NCBI GenBank assembly: GCA_947496065.1
Contig: CANMBF010000018.1
Coordinates: forward strand, 1-52,641
Direction of reading: 5' to 3'
Length of the DNA stretch: 52,641 nt
DNA from: Bacteroidota bacterium
GTDB taxonomy: Bacteria > Bacteroidota > Bacteroidia > NS11-12g > UBA955
The translations under genes and the position numbers were made by a program. Shown here one piece after another: positions 26,656 to 34,081 of the stretch (position 1 is its first letter; every line of letters begins with the position of its first letter). The notes under the pieces are model-generated. The model ran no database searches. It was not told the DNA's origin and worked only from the letters and a program-made list of their open reading frames with translations.

Positions 26656-27756
26656 TTATTTCAATTTGTTACCTTCTTTACAAATTAAAGTGCCTTTTGT
26701 AATCTCCTCTTCCATCTCATATTTCAAGCCATCCTTAGTGGCTAAATGGGTTAGGAAAGCATACATATTTTTTGAATAACTCTCGCTTGCGTTTTGTGAT
26801 AATAAAGAAGGAAGATTGGTTTCACCAACAATTTTAACACCGTGCTTAACGACCACTTTTCCAGCTTCGCTTAACTCGCAATTACCACCTTGTTCAACTG
26901 CCATGTCAATAATCACGCTGCCCAATTTCATCACTTTCACCATGTCTTCGGTTACTAAGATTGGTGCTTTTTTACCTGGTATTAGAGCGGTTGTAATCAC
27001 CACATCGGCAGCAGCCAAATGTTTGGTTAATATTTCTCTTTGTTTTTTCAAGGTGTCTTCACCTGCTTCTTTTACATAACCGCCTTCGATTTTTACATCT
27101 CCAGTATCGAAGCTAATAAATTTACCACCTAATGATTCAACTTGTTCTTTTGTTTCAGGACGGATATCTGTAACCTCTACTACAGCACCTAAACGCTTGG
27201 CAGTACCAATGGCTTGCAAGCCTGCAACACCCGCACCAAAAATTAAAACTTTAGAAGGTGAGATGGTGCCCGCAGCCGTCATTAACATTGGGAAAATTCT
27301 TGCAGAGTGATGTGCGCCTAACAATACAGCTTTATAACCTGCTAAGTTGGCTTGAGAACTTAAGGCATCCATGCTTTGTGCCCTAGATATACGTGGTATG
27401 GCATCCATGCTAAACACCGAAATATTTTTGGCGTTTAACTGATCGATTAACTCAGGATTGGTTAAATGGTAAATAAATGAAATAAGGCTTGAACCATTTT
27501 TTAATTGCCCAATTTCCTCAGTATTTGGTGCATTTACTTTTACTAAAATATCCGCTTGACTGCAAACCTCTTTGGCAGAGCTTAAGATAGTAGCACCTGC
27601 AGCGGTGTATATTTCATCAGAAAAGTTTGAACCGATGCCTGCACCGGATTCTATTAGACATTCAAAACCTTGTTTAATAAAATTTTTAACAACATCTGGA
27701 CTTAAAGCGACTCTGTTTTCGCCTGCTTTGGTCTCTTTAATAGTTCCTATTTTCAT
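26656..27756 (-). CDS. pntAA: NAD(P) transhydrogenase subunit alpha, part 1 (NAD-binding)
   Basis: 366-residue soluble NAD(H)-binding domain I, related to alanine dehydrogenase. Motifs: MKIGTIKETKAGENRVALSP at the N-terminus, ISRAQSMDALSSQANLAGY, the Rossmann loop VLIFGAGVAGLQAIGTAKRLGA, and EVTDIRPETKEQVESLGGKF. First gene of the operon; a perfect -7 box (TAGGTTTG) ends 7 nt before the ATG. A repeat of the type found around the inserted four-helix-bundle gene lies about 120 bp upstream. Confidence 0.95.
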   Translation of the reverse strand: MKIGTIKETKAGENRVALSPDVVKNFIKQGFECLIESGAGIGSNFSDEIYTAAGATILSSAKEVCSQADILVKVNAPNTEEIGQLKNGSSLISFIYHLTNPELIDQLNAKNISVFSMDAIPRISRAQSMDALSSQANLAGYKAVLLGAHHSARIFPMLMTAAGTISPSKVLIFGAGVAGLQAIGTAKRLGAVVEVTDIRPETKEQVESLGGKFISFDTGDVKIEGGYVKEAGEDTLKKQREILTKHLAAADVVITTALIPGKKAPILVTEDMVKVMKLGSVIIDMAVEQGGNCELSEAGKVVVKHGVKIVGETNLPSLLSQNASESYSKNMYAFLTHLATKDGLKYEMEEEITKGTLICKEGNKLK

Positions 27757-27763
27757 GCGAAGG

Positions 27764-27771
27764 CAAACCTA
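27764..27771 (-). promoter_or_regulatory. -7 promoter box of the pnt operon
   Basis: Minus-strand TAGGTTTG ends 7 nt before the pntAA ATG. Confidence 0.6.
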
Positions 27772-27873
27772 CACGAAATTTTATATTAAACAAGCAATTT
27801 GGGTAAAAAAAATTCAACTATTGACACATCTCAAGTTTTCAATTCAAGCTGTGTTAATTGAATAACATATGCC

Positions 27874-27887
27874 AATTATCAAATCAT
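27874..27887. repeat. Third copy of the pnt-region repeat
   Basis: AATTATCAAATCAT is identical to 26280-26293. It lies between the pntAA promoter and the ureohydrolase gene, outside the operon. Confidence 0.6.
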
Positions 27888-27897
27888 TAAAAGATGG

Positions 27898-28986
27898 CTA
27901 CAAGTCCGTTCCCGCTGCTCTAAACCATTTTTCAGGCACGTCGCCCTCGCGTGCAATTTCAAAATCCGATTCATTGCACCCAATGAATTTAGGGGCCGTC
28001 TTTTTACCCCCATTTTTTTCTGGAATCTGTAACCACCAGCGGCCTGTCAAATTGCTGTGCAAAAATACCATGTCTACTCCGCTTGGCGCGTGGCATTTGT
28101 AGACTTTGAAATTTCTGTGGTTCATGACCGGAAAATCGTTGAAACGGTTGTCAATGCCATCGCAGATGTACCATATCATTTGCGCGATTTGCGAAGCATC
28201 TATTACAGAATTTTCTGTCAGTGTAAAATTGCGGAGCAAATAATAATTGATGTTGTTTGATATACCAGCATATCGACACAAAGCACATGCTTCGTGGTTA
28301 AATAAACCATTCGGCATGGGTTGCACGGCACTTTGAAACTCTGAATATTTGATGGCCGATAAATCAAAATCGAAAATATCTGCTTGTCTTAAAAGGGGTT
28401 CCGACTGGGCCATATCGGCTCGCAGTGTGCCTAAACGAACACATTCGGTAAATGCATCTGCCACCTGTTGCATGGAATCATTGGTGGTTAAATAACTTTG
28501 AAAACCCAAATACGAAGCATGAAACAAACGTTTTTTAGAATTGAGCAAATACCCCAAATCTGTTTCATTATAATTTAAGAATGGCGATACGAGTGCATAG
28601 TCGATCGATTTGAAATCTATTCCTTTCATCAGTCCTTGCGCGTAATTGTGTTGCTCGCCAATAATGATGGGAATAATATTGTTTTCTTTTAATGTTAAAA
28701 GACATTCCGCCAAGCCTGCATTGATGTTTTTTTCGGTGCCTGTATGTTTTAAATTCCCGAAATCGGCCAATTCAATACCGTTCAATTTATGACTGTAATT
28801 GTAGAATTGTTTTCTCACTAAATCGGCATTTTTACCAAGACCAATAATGGCCACATCGACTTGCGAAACATCCGGAAATTTTCCTGAATTGAGTTTTATT
28901 TCAGACCCAATCAAACCTTGTTTTTTACCGATTTCTTTTAATAAAGTTTTGCTAATTGGTTCAAAAAATTCCTTTAACATATGCAT
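27898..28986 (-). CDS. Ureohydrolase (arginase/formimidoylglutamase) family protein, degenerate metal site
   Basis: 362-residue protein with the ureohydrolase layout but altered ligands. The first motif (GGDHS in arginase) reads GEQHN, the second (DxHxD) reads SIDYALVSP and has lost its ligands, and the third (DxDxxDP) reads DFDLSAIKYSE. The C-terminal part has a conserved CALCRYAG segment. Bacteroidota carry a family of this type annotated as arginase or formimidoylglutamase. A dinuclear manganese site as in arginase seems unlikely, so activity is uncertain. Either ATG at 28986 or 28980 could start it. FtcD for the formimidoyl pathway is encoded 21 kb away in this window. Confidence 0.7.
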   Translation of the reverse strand: MHMLKEFFEPISKTLLKEIGKKQGLIGSEIKLNSGKFPDVSQVDVAIIGLGKNADLVRKQFYNYSHKLNGIELADFGNLKHTGTEKNINAGLAECLLTLKENNIIPIIIGEQHNYAQGLMKGIDFKSIDYALVSPFLNYNETDLGYLLNSKKRLFHASYLGFQSYLTTNDSMQQVADAFTECVRLGTLRADMAQSEPLLRQADIFDFDLSAIKYSEFQSAVQPMPNGLFNHEACALCRYAGISNNINYYLLRNFTLTENSVIDASQIAQMIWYICDGIDNRFNDFPVMNHRNFKVYKCHAPSGVDMVFLHSNLTGRWWLQIPEKNGGKKTAPKFIGCNESDFEIAREGDVPEKWFRAAGTDL

Positions 28987-29039
28987 GGTTCAATATTGAT
29001 ACAAATATCCGAATTTTGCACCACTTAAATTTCAACATA

Positions 29040-30047
29040 ATGATAGTAACAGGTGCAAATGGTTTTTTGGGTAGCTATGTAGTTAGCGCCTTGTTACAAA
29101 AAGGGCATACTGTTATTGGTTTAAAAAGATCAGAGGCATCGACCCAAACGTTTTATAAAATTTTAAAGTATGAATTAAAGGATCAATACAGCGCTTTGAT
29201 TCAAAACTTCAAATGGGAAGCGACCGATATTTTAGATATTACCACGCTCGATGAGGTGTTAACTGCTGGTGCAACTGTTTTTCACTGTGCGGCAAAAGTG
29301 GCTTTTAATCAAAAAGAGCACGATGCCATGATGGCTGTGAATGTTGAGGGTACCGCCAATGTTGTGAATGCCTGTTTGAAAAATGGCGTAAAGCAATTGG
29401 TGTATGTGAGCAGTACTGCTGCTTTTGGAAGAACCGACCATGAAGCCTTAATAGATGAACAAACAGAGTGGGAGGATAGCGACCACAATACCCAATATGC
29501 CGTTAGCAAACATCTAGCCGAACTTGAGGTTTGGCGAGGTATAGAAGAAGGTTTGAATGCCAGCATTGTCAATCCAGGAATTATCATGGGGTATGGCGAT
29601 TCACAAAAAGGATCTTGCAGATTGTTTAGAAATGTGGCCAAAGGCATGCGCTTTTATACCAACGGAGTGAATGGTTTTGTTGATGTGCGCGATGTTGCGA
29701 AGGTGATGTTAACCCTCGCTGAAAAAGAATTATGGGGTCAACGGTTTGTGTTGGTGAGCGAGAATTTGAGCTATCGCACCGTGTTGAATGCCATTGCCAC
29801 AGCCATGCAAGTGCCCTTGCCAAATATTGAATTAAATCCAGCGTATAAAAAACTGTTTTTAATGCTGGTGCGCCTACAATTGTTCTTTTATCCGAAAGCT
29901 ACCATTACGCCAGAAACGGTGCGTACTTCTTTGAAGAAACATAACTACAACAATGCAAAGATTTTAAGTGCGATTGACTTTACTTTTCGTCCACTTGCCG
30001 AAACCATAGAAACGGCAGGACAGCAATATCAAAAAGAAGGTCTCTAA
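29040..30047 (+). CDS. NAD-dependent epimerase/dehydratase (extended SDR)
   Basis: 335-residue extended SDR. The nucleotide-binding motif TGANGFLGS lies at residues 4-12, followed by DILD-type contacts, the catalytic Ser region LVYVSSTAAFG and an intact active-site YAVSK. A downstream VNPGIIMGYGD is typical of dihydroflavonol-reductase-like and sugar epimerase members. The open frame reaches back to 28956, but ATG 29040 begins directly at MIVTGANG and is chosen. It is divergent from the ureohydrolase gene with about 50 bases between starts. Substrate unknown. Confidence 0.86.
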   Translation: MIVTGANGFLGSYVVSALLQKGHTVIGLKRSEASTQTFYKILKYELKDQYSALIQNFKWEATDILDITTLDEVLTAGATVFHCAAKVAFNQKEHDAMMAVNVEGTANVVNACLKNGVKQLVYVSSTAAFGRTDHEALIDEQTEWEDSDHNTQYAVSKHLAELEVWRGIEEGLNASIVNPGIIMGYGDSQKGSCRLFRNVAKGMRFYTNGVNGFVDVRDVAKVMLTLAEKELWGQRFVLVSENLSYRTVLNAIATAMQVPLPNIELNPAYKKLFLMLVRLQLFFYPKATITPETVRTSLKKHNYNNAKILSAIDFTFRPLAETIETAGQQYQKEGL

Positions 30048-30060
30048 GAAAATTAAAAAG

Positions 30061-30145
30061 TGCCCACGACAAGATTCGAACTTGCACAACCTTACGGTCA
30101 CTACCACCTCAAAGTAGCACGTCTACCAATTTCGCCACATGGGCA
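30061..30145 (-). tRNA. tRNA-Leu (anticodon GAG)
   Basis: 85 nt, CCA not encoded. Acceptor TGCCCAT pairs with GTGGGCA (one G-T). Long variable arm of a class II tRNA. Anticodon stem CTACT/GGTAG with loop TTGAGGT gives anticodon GAG. T-loop TTCGAAT. Confidence 0.95.
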
Positions 30146-30203
30146 ACTTTTACAGTGCAATATTAGTTGATTTTCTTGAGGGTTAAAAAAATTTTTGAAA
30201 CAA

Positions 30204-30233
30204 AAAAAAGGCTGAAATGATTCAGCCTTTTTT
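30204..30233. terminator. Terminator of tandem unit 1
   Basis: AAAAAAGGCTGAA, loop ATGA, TTCAGCCTTTTTT: perfect 13-bp stem including the A/T run. Nearly identical hairpins end units 2 and 3. Confidence 0.88.
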
Positions 30234-30262
30234 ATAATATTTTAGCGCTTGATTAATCTTCT

Positions 30263-31003
30263 TTAATGTTGAATGCTAAGCAATGATTGGTAATTTGCAG
30301 TTTCAGATGCTAATAAAATTAGATAATTACCATTTGCTATTCCTTCAATTGGTATTTGAAAATTTGCATCTGCACTGGCAATTAAATAGGAATTAATAAG
30401 GCGGCCTTGCATATCTATAATTGTAATATTGCATGTTTGCTTTATTAACTCTGATGGAATTGAGATATTGAATTGCGTATTGGCAGGGTTAGGGAAAATG
30501 GTTAATTGATTTTTAAAAACACCACTTACTCCTGCGTGCTTAGGATCATATACTTGTTGAAATGTAACATCTGAACTATTATCGTTTCTTTCGGGAATGG
30601 TTTCTGGAATGATATCAAATTCCTTTCTGTTTCTTAAAGTTCCTGAAACAGTTAAATTGTATTGTGGGTTATTTACAGAATCTGTTACATCTAAATTGCC
30701 TGCAATATCAATCGAATCCCCTTTTGCAATTGAACGAGTAAAACGGTATTTAAAAGATTGGAAAATATCTACTCCAAAATTTTTACTTCTGTTTATGTAA
30801 TAGAAAAATGAATCAATTGGTCGTATAGTATCAAATCCTGGATTGTAAATACGGATTTTATAGTACAATTTGCCAGGTGAGTAAACAATGGTTTTTATTG
30901 ATGGCTCAATAACTTTAACCTTAATGTTTATATAGCGACAACATTGGGCATTACCTTGAATAGAAAAAATAGATAGGACAAAGGCTAATATTAGATTTTT
31001 CAT
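30263..31003 (-). CDS. Tandem family A, copy 1: secreted CARDB-like protein with T9SS sorting domain
   Basis: 246 residues. The signal peptide ends at GNAQ and is followed by CCRYINIKVKVIEPS. Residues 25-155 look like a CARDB-type Ig domain: a YNPG turn, beta strands and ERNDNSSDVTF near its end. The last about 80 residues are a type A T9SS sorting domain (LTIFPNPANTQFNI, IIDMQGRLI, GNYLILLA). Expected route: Sec to periplasm, T9SS to surface. It follows family B copy 1 by 20 bases. 413 bp of its 3' half are identical by eye to copy 3, while residues about 66-98 differ. Function unknown. Confidence 0.8.
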   Translation of the reverse strand: MKNLILAFVLSIFSIQGNAQCCRYINIKVKVIEPSIKTIVYSPGKLYYKIRIYNPGFDTIRPIDSFFYYINRSKNFGVDIFQSFKYRFTRSIAKGDSIDIAGNLDVTDSVNNPQYNLTVSGTLRNRKEFDIIPETIPERNDNSSDVTFQQVYDPKHAGVSGVFKNQLTIFPNPANTQFNISIPSELIKQTCNITIIDMQGRLINSYLIASADANFQIPIEGIANGNYLILLASETANYQSLLSIQH

Positions 31004-31023
31004 ACTTTACAAAATTATTAAAT

Positions 31024-31827
31024 TTACTTTACAAATCGTTCGCAATAACAACAGAAGGTAAGAGGTTGAGTGTATGTAATTGGTGGACATTCGGGATCCT
31101 CTTCATTACAAGGGAATATTTTAATTTCTAAATCAAAAGTAAAACACCGGTTAACCTCAGGTGTAGGTGGTACAATCGATGTATCGCAATATTCTGAGTT
31201 AATATGTATGGTTTGATCTTCTACACTATTTTTGTCTGTAATATCCATACTCCAACCTGGATTTGGTGTTAAACCTATATTGTTATATGTTGGAAAGCCA
31301 GGAGGAGGTGTACCTGGGGGTAATTTTAACGTCAATTTATAATCACAAAGGCTATTTAAGTTGCTAAAAAAATTTAATCTGAAGCTTTCAAAGGGTAAGC
31401 ATGGTTTATATTTATCAGTAACAATAAATATTGGATCAACGAAGTTAACATCCATGGGCACGAAACCACCAAAAACCGTATCCTTTAGAACTGGAGATAT
31501 TCTAATGGAATCATATGCAGAATAATAATCTAACTCTAAGTATTTGTAAGCGCTAACTAAATTATACGAAGTAGGAGAACTTGGATGATGTTGAACTTGG
31601 TATACATATATGGAATCTATGTCAGCAAGATTTGTAAAGCTAATATGTATTTTTCTAGGTCCAGTGCCTTTAAGCAATTGAACTTTATGTATGCTATCAA
31701 GGCTAGTAATTTCGATTTTTTGATAGCAATTAGTAATAACTAAATGGCCAGTAGTTGCCGTATGTCCATTTTTGTAATTTAACATTAATGCTAAGAAGCA
31801 AATAATGATTTGAAGTTTTTTTGTCAT
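31024..31827 (-). CDS. Tandem family B, copy 1: secreted ten-cysteine protein
   Basis: 267 residues with a signal peptide (MTKKLQIIICFLALMLNYKN). No family I recognise and no T9SS sorting domain. The mature protein has ten cysteines, all conserved in copy 2, including NCYQK near the start and the closing FCCYCERFVK. The C-terminal half is well conserved with copy 2 (IFIVTDKYKPCLPFE, LKLPPGTPPPGFP, PPTPEVNRCFTFDL), while residues about 40-120 diverge strongly. Even cysteine number and export suggest disulfide bonds. Always placed upstream of a family A gene, so the two products may form a pair; that is inference. Confidence 0.75.
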   Translation of the reverse strand: MTKKLQIIICFLALMLNYKNGHTATTGHLVITNCYQKIEITSLDSIHKVQLLKGTGPRKIHISFTNLADIDSIYVYQVQHHPSSPTSYNLVSAYKYLELDYYSAYDSIRISPVLKDTVFGGFVPMDVNFVDPIFIVTDKYKPCLPFESFRLNFFSNLNSLCDYKLTLKLPPGTPPPGFPTYNNIGLTPNPGWSMDITDKNSVEDQTIHINSEYCDTSIVPPTPEVNRCFTFDLEIKIFPCNEEDPECPPITYTQPLTFCCYCERFVK

Positions 31828-31904
31828 ACTTTTTTTGTTTTAGAGGTTTGAATAAATGATAATTTTAAATTGTATTTAACAAACTAAACCTTTATTATTC
31901 AATT

Positions 31905-31946
31905 AAAAAAGCGTAGAACTACGTAAAAAATTTACGTAATTCTACG
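31905..31946 (-). promoter_or_regulatory. Terminator-like leader hairpin upstream of B copy 1
   Basis: Read on the minus strand: 16-bp stem with a 3-base loop, then GCTTTTTT. One stem position is a G-U wobble in this strand. It lies about 80 bases before the B start. A compensatory change relative to copy 2 preserves the stem. Candidate attenuator, or the end of a small RNA. Confidence 0.65.
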
Positions 31947-32124
31947 AACGCAAAATAGGACATATTTTCACAATCAACTTACTGTTATATAGTTTACTTT
32001 ATTTGCAAAATAATTGTTATACTGAAATAATATAATTATTAAAATAAATAGTTGTCGTGAAAAGTTGAATCCAATAAAAAAGTTCATAAAAATAGGGTCA
32101 AGATTCATGTAAAATTTTGAAACA

Positions 32125-32154
32125 AAAAAAGGCTGAAATAATTCAGCCTTTTTT
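32125..32154. terminator. Terminator of tandem unit 2
   Basis: AAAAAAGGCTGAA, loop ATAA, TTCAGCCTTTTTT; same stem as units 1 and 3, one loop base different. Confidence 0.88.
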
Positions 32155-32183
32155 ATAATAACTGAGAGATTAATTAATCTTCT

Positions 32184-32924
32184 TTAATGTTGAATGCTAA
32201 GCATCGATTGGTAATTTGCAGTTTCAGATGCTAATAAAATTAGATAATTACCATTTGCTATTCCTTCAATTGGTATTTGAAAATTTGCATCTGCACTGTA
32301 AATTGAATAGGAATTAATAAGGCGGCCTTGCATGTCTATAATTTTAATACTGCATGTTTGCTTTATTAACTCTGATGGAATGGAGATATTGAATTGCGTA
32401 TTGGCAGGGTTAGGGAAGATGGTTAATTGATTTTTAAAAACACCACTTACTCCTGCGTGCTTAGGATCATATACTTGTTGAATAGTAACTTGAGAGCTAT
32501 TATCGTTTCTTTCCACAGTAGTTTCCTCAATAATATCGTATGTCTTTCTATTTCTTAAAATGCCAGAGACTGTTAATGAATATTGAGGATTACTTACCGA
32601 ATCTGTTATATCTAAATTCCCAACAATGTCTATTGAATCTCCTTTAGCAACTGAACGTGTAAATTGGTACTTAAAAACTTTATATATGTATGGTCCAAAA
32701 TTTCTAATAATCGTTGTTGAATATATAAATGAATCAATTGATCTTATTGTATCTGAACCAGGATTATATATTCGTATTTTATAGTATAATTTACCAGGGG
32801 AATAAACTATGGTTTTCGATGACGGTTCGATTAATTTAACCTTAATATTTATATAGCGACAACATTGGGCATTAGCACGATCTATAAAAGCTATAAGAAT
32901 AATTAAAAATATTGAATGTTTCAT
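32184..32924 (-). CDS. Tandem family A, copy 2: secreted CARDB-like protein with T9SS sorting domain
   Basis: 246 residues, the same length as copies 1 and 3 when ATG 32924 is used (MKHSIFLIILIAFIDRANAQ). The frame runs back to 32963, but that start would overlap B copy 2; ATG 32924 leaves a 19-base gap, like the 20-base gap in unit 1. The signal peptide differs completely from copies 1 and 3. After CCRYINIKVK the same Ig-like domain and T9SS sorting domain follow. Substitutions are spread along the protein, so this is the most divergent A copy. Copy 3 borrows its middle block from a sequence like this one. Confidence 0.8.
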   Translation of the reverse strand: MKHSIFLIILIAFIDRANAQCCRYINIKVKLIEPSSKTIVYSPGKLYYKIRIYNPGSDTIRSIDSFIYSTTIIRNFGPYIYKVFKYQFTRSVAKGDSIDIVGNLDITDSVSNPQYSLTVSGILRNRKTYDIIEETTVERNDNSSQVTIQQVYDPKHAGVSGVFKNQLTIFPNPANTQFNISIPSELIKQTCSIKIIDMQGRLINSYSIYSADANFQIPIEGIANGNYLILLASETANYQSMLSIQH

Positions 32925-32943
32925 TGTGTACAAATTTATAAAA

Positions 32944-33750
32944 TTACTTGACGAAAAGTTCACAATTACAACAAAATGTTAAGGACTGAGTAAATGTTAA
33001 TGGGGGACATTCGGGGTCATCCAAAATACAAGGTTTAATCATAATATCTAAATCAAAAGTAAAACATCGATTAACTTCTGGAGTTGGAGGGACAATTGTG
33101 GTATCGCAATATTCTGAATTTATTGGAAGTGTTTGAGATAAACTTCCATTTTTATCAGTAATGTCCTTTGACCAACCTGGATTAGGAAATAGACCTATGT
33201 TATTGTATGATGGAAACCCAGGAGGTGGTGTACCTGGGGGTAATTTTAATGTAAGTGTATAGTCACAAATATTGCTTAAATTACTATAAAAATTTAATTT
33301 GAAATTTTCAAAAGGCAGACATGGTTTATCTTTATCTGTAACAATGAAAATAGGGTCAACAAAGTTAATGTCAAAGGGAATGGCAGGAGAGAACGCGCCT
33401 GGTTTTAAAACAGGTGTAATTCTTATGTAATCTTCACTTGTAGTATAATCAAATGCTCCTGTATACCCTGCATCTGTTAACCAAGTATAAGTTGGTGTTG
33501 TACTTCCTGGAGAATTGATTTTGTATATTGAAAAATAATTAAGATCAAGTGCATTTGTAAACTCAATATGTACTTTGTTAGTTCCCCCGGGTCCATTTCC
33601 CTTAAGAAAATTATAGATTCCTGTTCCACCCTCAACTTTTTGGTAACAATTTGTTACTCGTACTTGTCCAAAAGGAGCTTGAGATTTGGCAATGTTAGCA
33701 TTAACTACAAACGCCAATAAAATAAGAATGGTTTTAAATTTTTCTTTCAT
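32944..33750 (-). CDS. Tandem family B, copy 2: secreted ten-cysteine protein
   Basis: 268 residues; signal peptide ILLAFVVNANIAKSQ. All ten cysteines of copy 1 are kept, ending FCCNCELFVK. The half after IFIVTDKDKPCLPFE is closely similar to copy 1, while the preceding region is divergent and includes a Gly-rich GNGPGGTNKVHIEF. First gene of unit 2, followed 19 bases later by A copy 2. A terminator-like hairpin lies about 50 bases upstream of its start. No known domain recognised. Confidence 0.75.
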   Translation of the reverse strand: MKEKFKTILILLAFVVNANIAKSQAPFGQVRVTNCYQKVEGGTGIYNFLKGNGPGGTNKVHIEFTNALDLNYFSIYKINSPGSTTPTYTWLTDAGYTGAFDYTTSEDYIRITPVLKPGAFSPAIPFDINFVDPIFIVTDKDKPCLPFENFKLNFYSNLSNICDYTLTLKLPPGTPPPGFPSYNNIGLFPNPGWSKDITDKNGSLSQTLPINSEYCDTTIVPPTPEVNRCFTFDLDIMIKPCILDDPECPPLTFTQSLTFCCNCELFVK

Positions 33751-33801
33751 AATATTACTGTGATTTTAAATTTCAACAAACTAAACCTTTAGTATTCAAT
33801 T

Positions 33802-33843
33802 AAAAAAGCGTAGAATTACGCAAAAAATTTGCGTAATTCTACG
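33802..33843 (-). promoter_or_regulatory. Terminator-like leader hairpin upstream of B copy 2
   Basis: Perfect 16-bp stem on the minus strand with a 3-base loop, followed by GCTTTTTT. The arms are themselves near-palindromes (GCGTAGAATTACGC). About 50 bases before the B start. Pair 33821-33831 is C-G here and T-A in copy 1. Confidence 0.65.
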
Positions 33844-34022
33844 TACGCAAAATAGGACATATTTGTGCAATCAACTTACTGTTAAATAGTTGACTTTATT
33901 TGCAAAAAAATTGTTATACTGAAAGATTATAATTATTAAAATAAATAGTTGTCGTAAAAAGTTGAATTAAATAAAAAAGCGTATAAAAATAGGGTCATGA
34001 TTCATATAAAATTTTGAAACAA

Positions 34023-34052
34023 AAAAAAGGCTGAAATGATTCAGCCTTTTTT
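34023..34052. terminator. Terminator of tandem unit 3
   Basis: AAAAAAGGCTGAA, loop ATGA, TTCAGCCTTTTTT, the same hairpin as unit 1. Confidence 0.88.
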
Positions 34053-34081
34053 ATAATATTTTTGAAACTAATTAATCTTCT

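Larger units (their letters stand above)
31880..32154. repeat. Conserved non-coding spacer, copy 1
   Basis: This 275-base block upstream of B copy 1 matches 33777-34052 at about nine of ten positions by hand count. It holds the leader hairpin (31905-31946) and the terminator of unit 2 (32125-32154). I find no open reading frame in it. The gene-free stretch 31828-32183 consists of this block plus short flanks. Confidence 0.85.
33777..34052. repeat. Conserved non-coding spacer, copy 2
   Basis: 276-base counterpart of 31880-32154, about nine of ten positions identical. It lies between B copy 2 and A copy 3. It contains the leader hairpin (33802-33843) and the terminator of unit 3. The gene-free stretch 33751-34081 holds nothing else that I can see. 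Confidence 0.85.

Noticed and set aside
28956-29039. N-terminal extension of the NAD-dependent epimerase
   Set aside because: The extension overlaps the divergent gene start and lies before the Rossmann motif, which normally begins within a few residues of the N-terminus.
32925-32963. Longer start for A copy 2
   Set aside because: It would overlap B copy 2 and put 13 residues before a complete signal peptide; copies 1 and 3 have no such extension.
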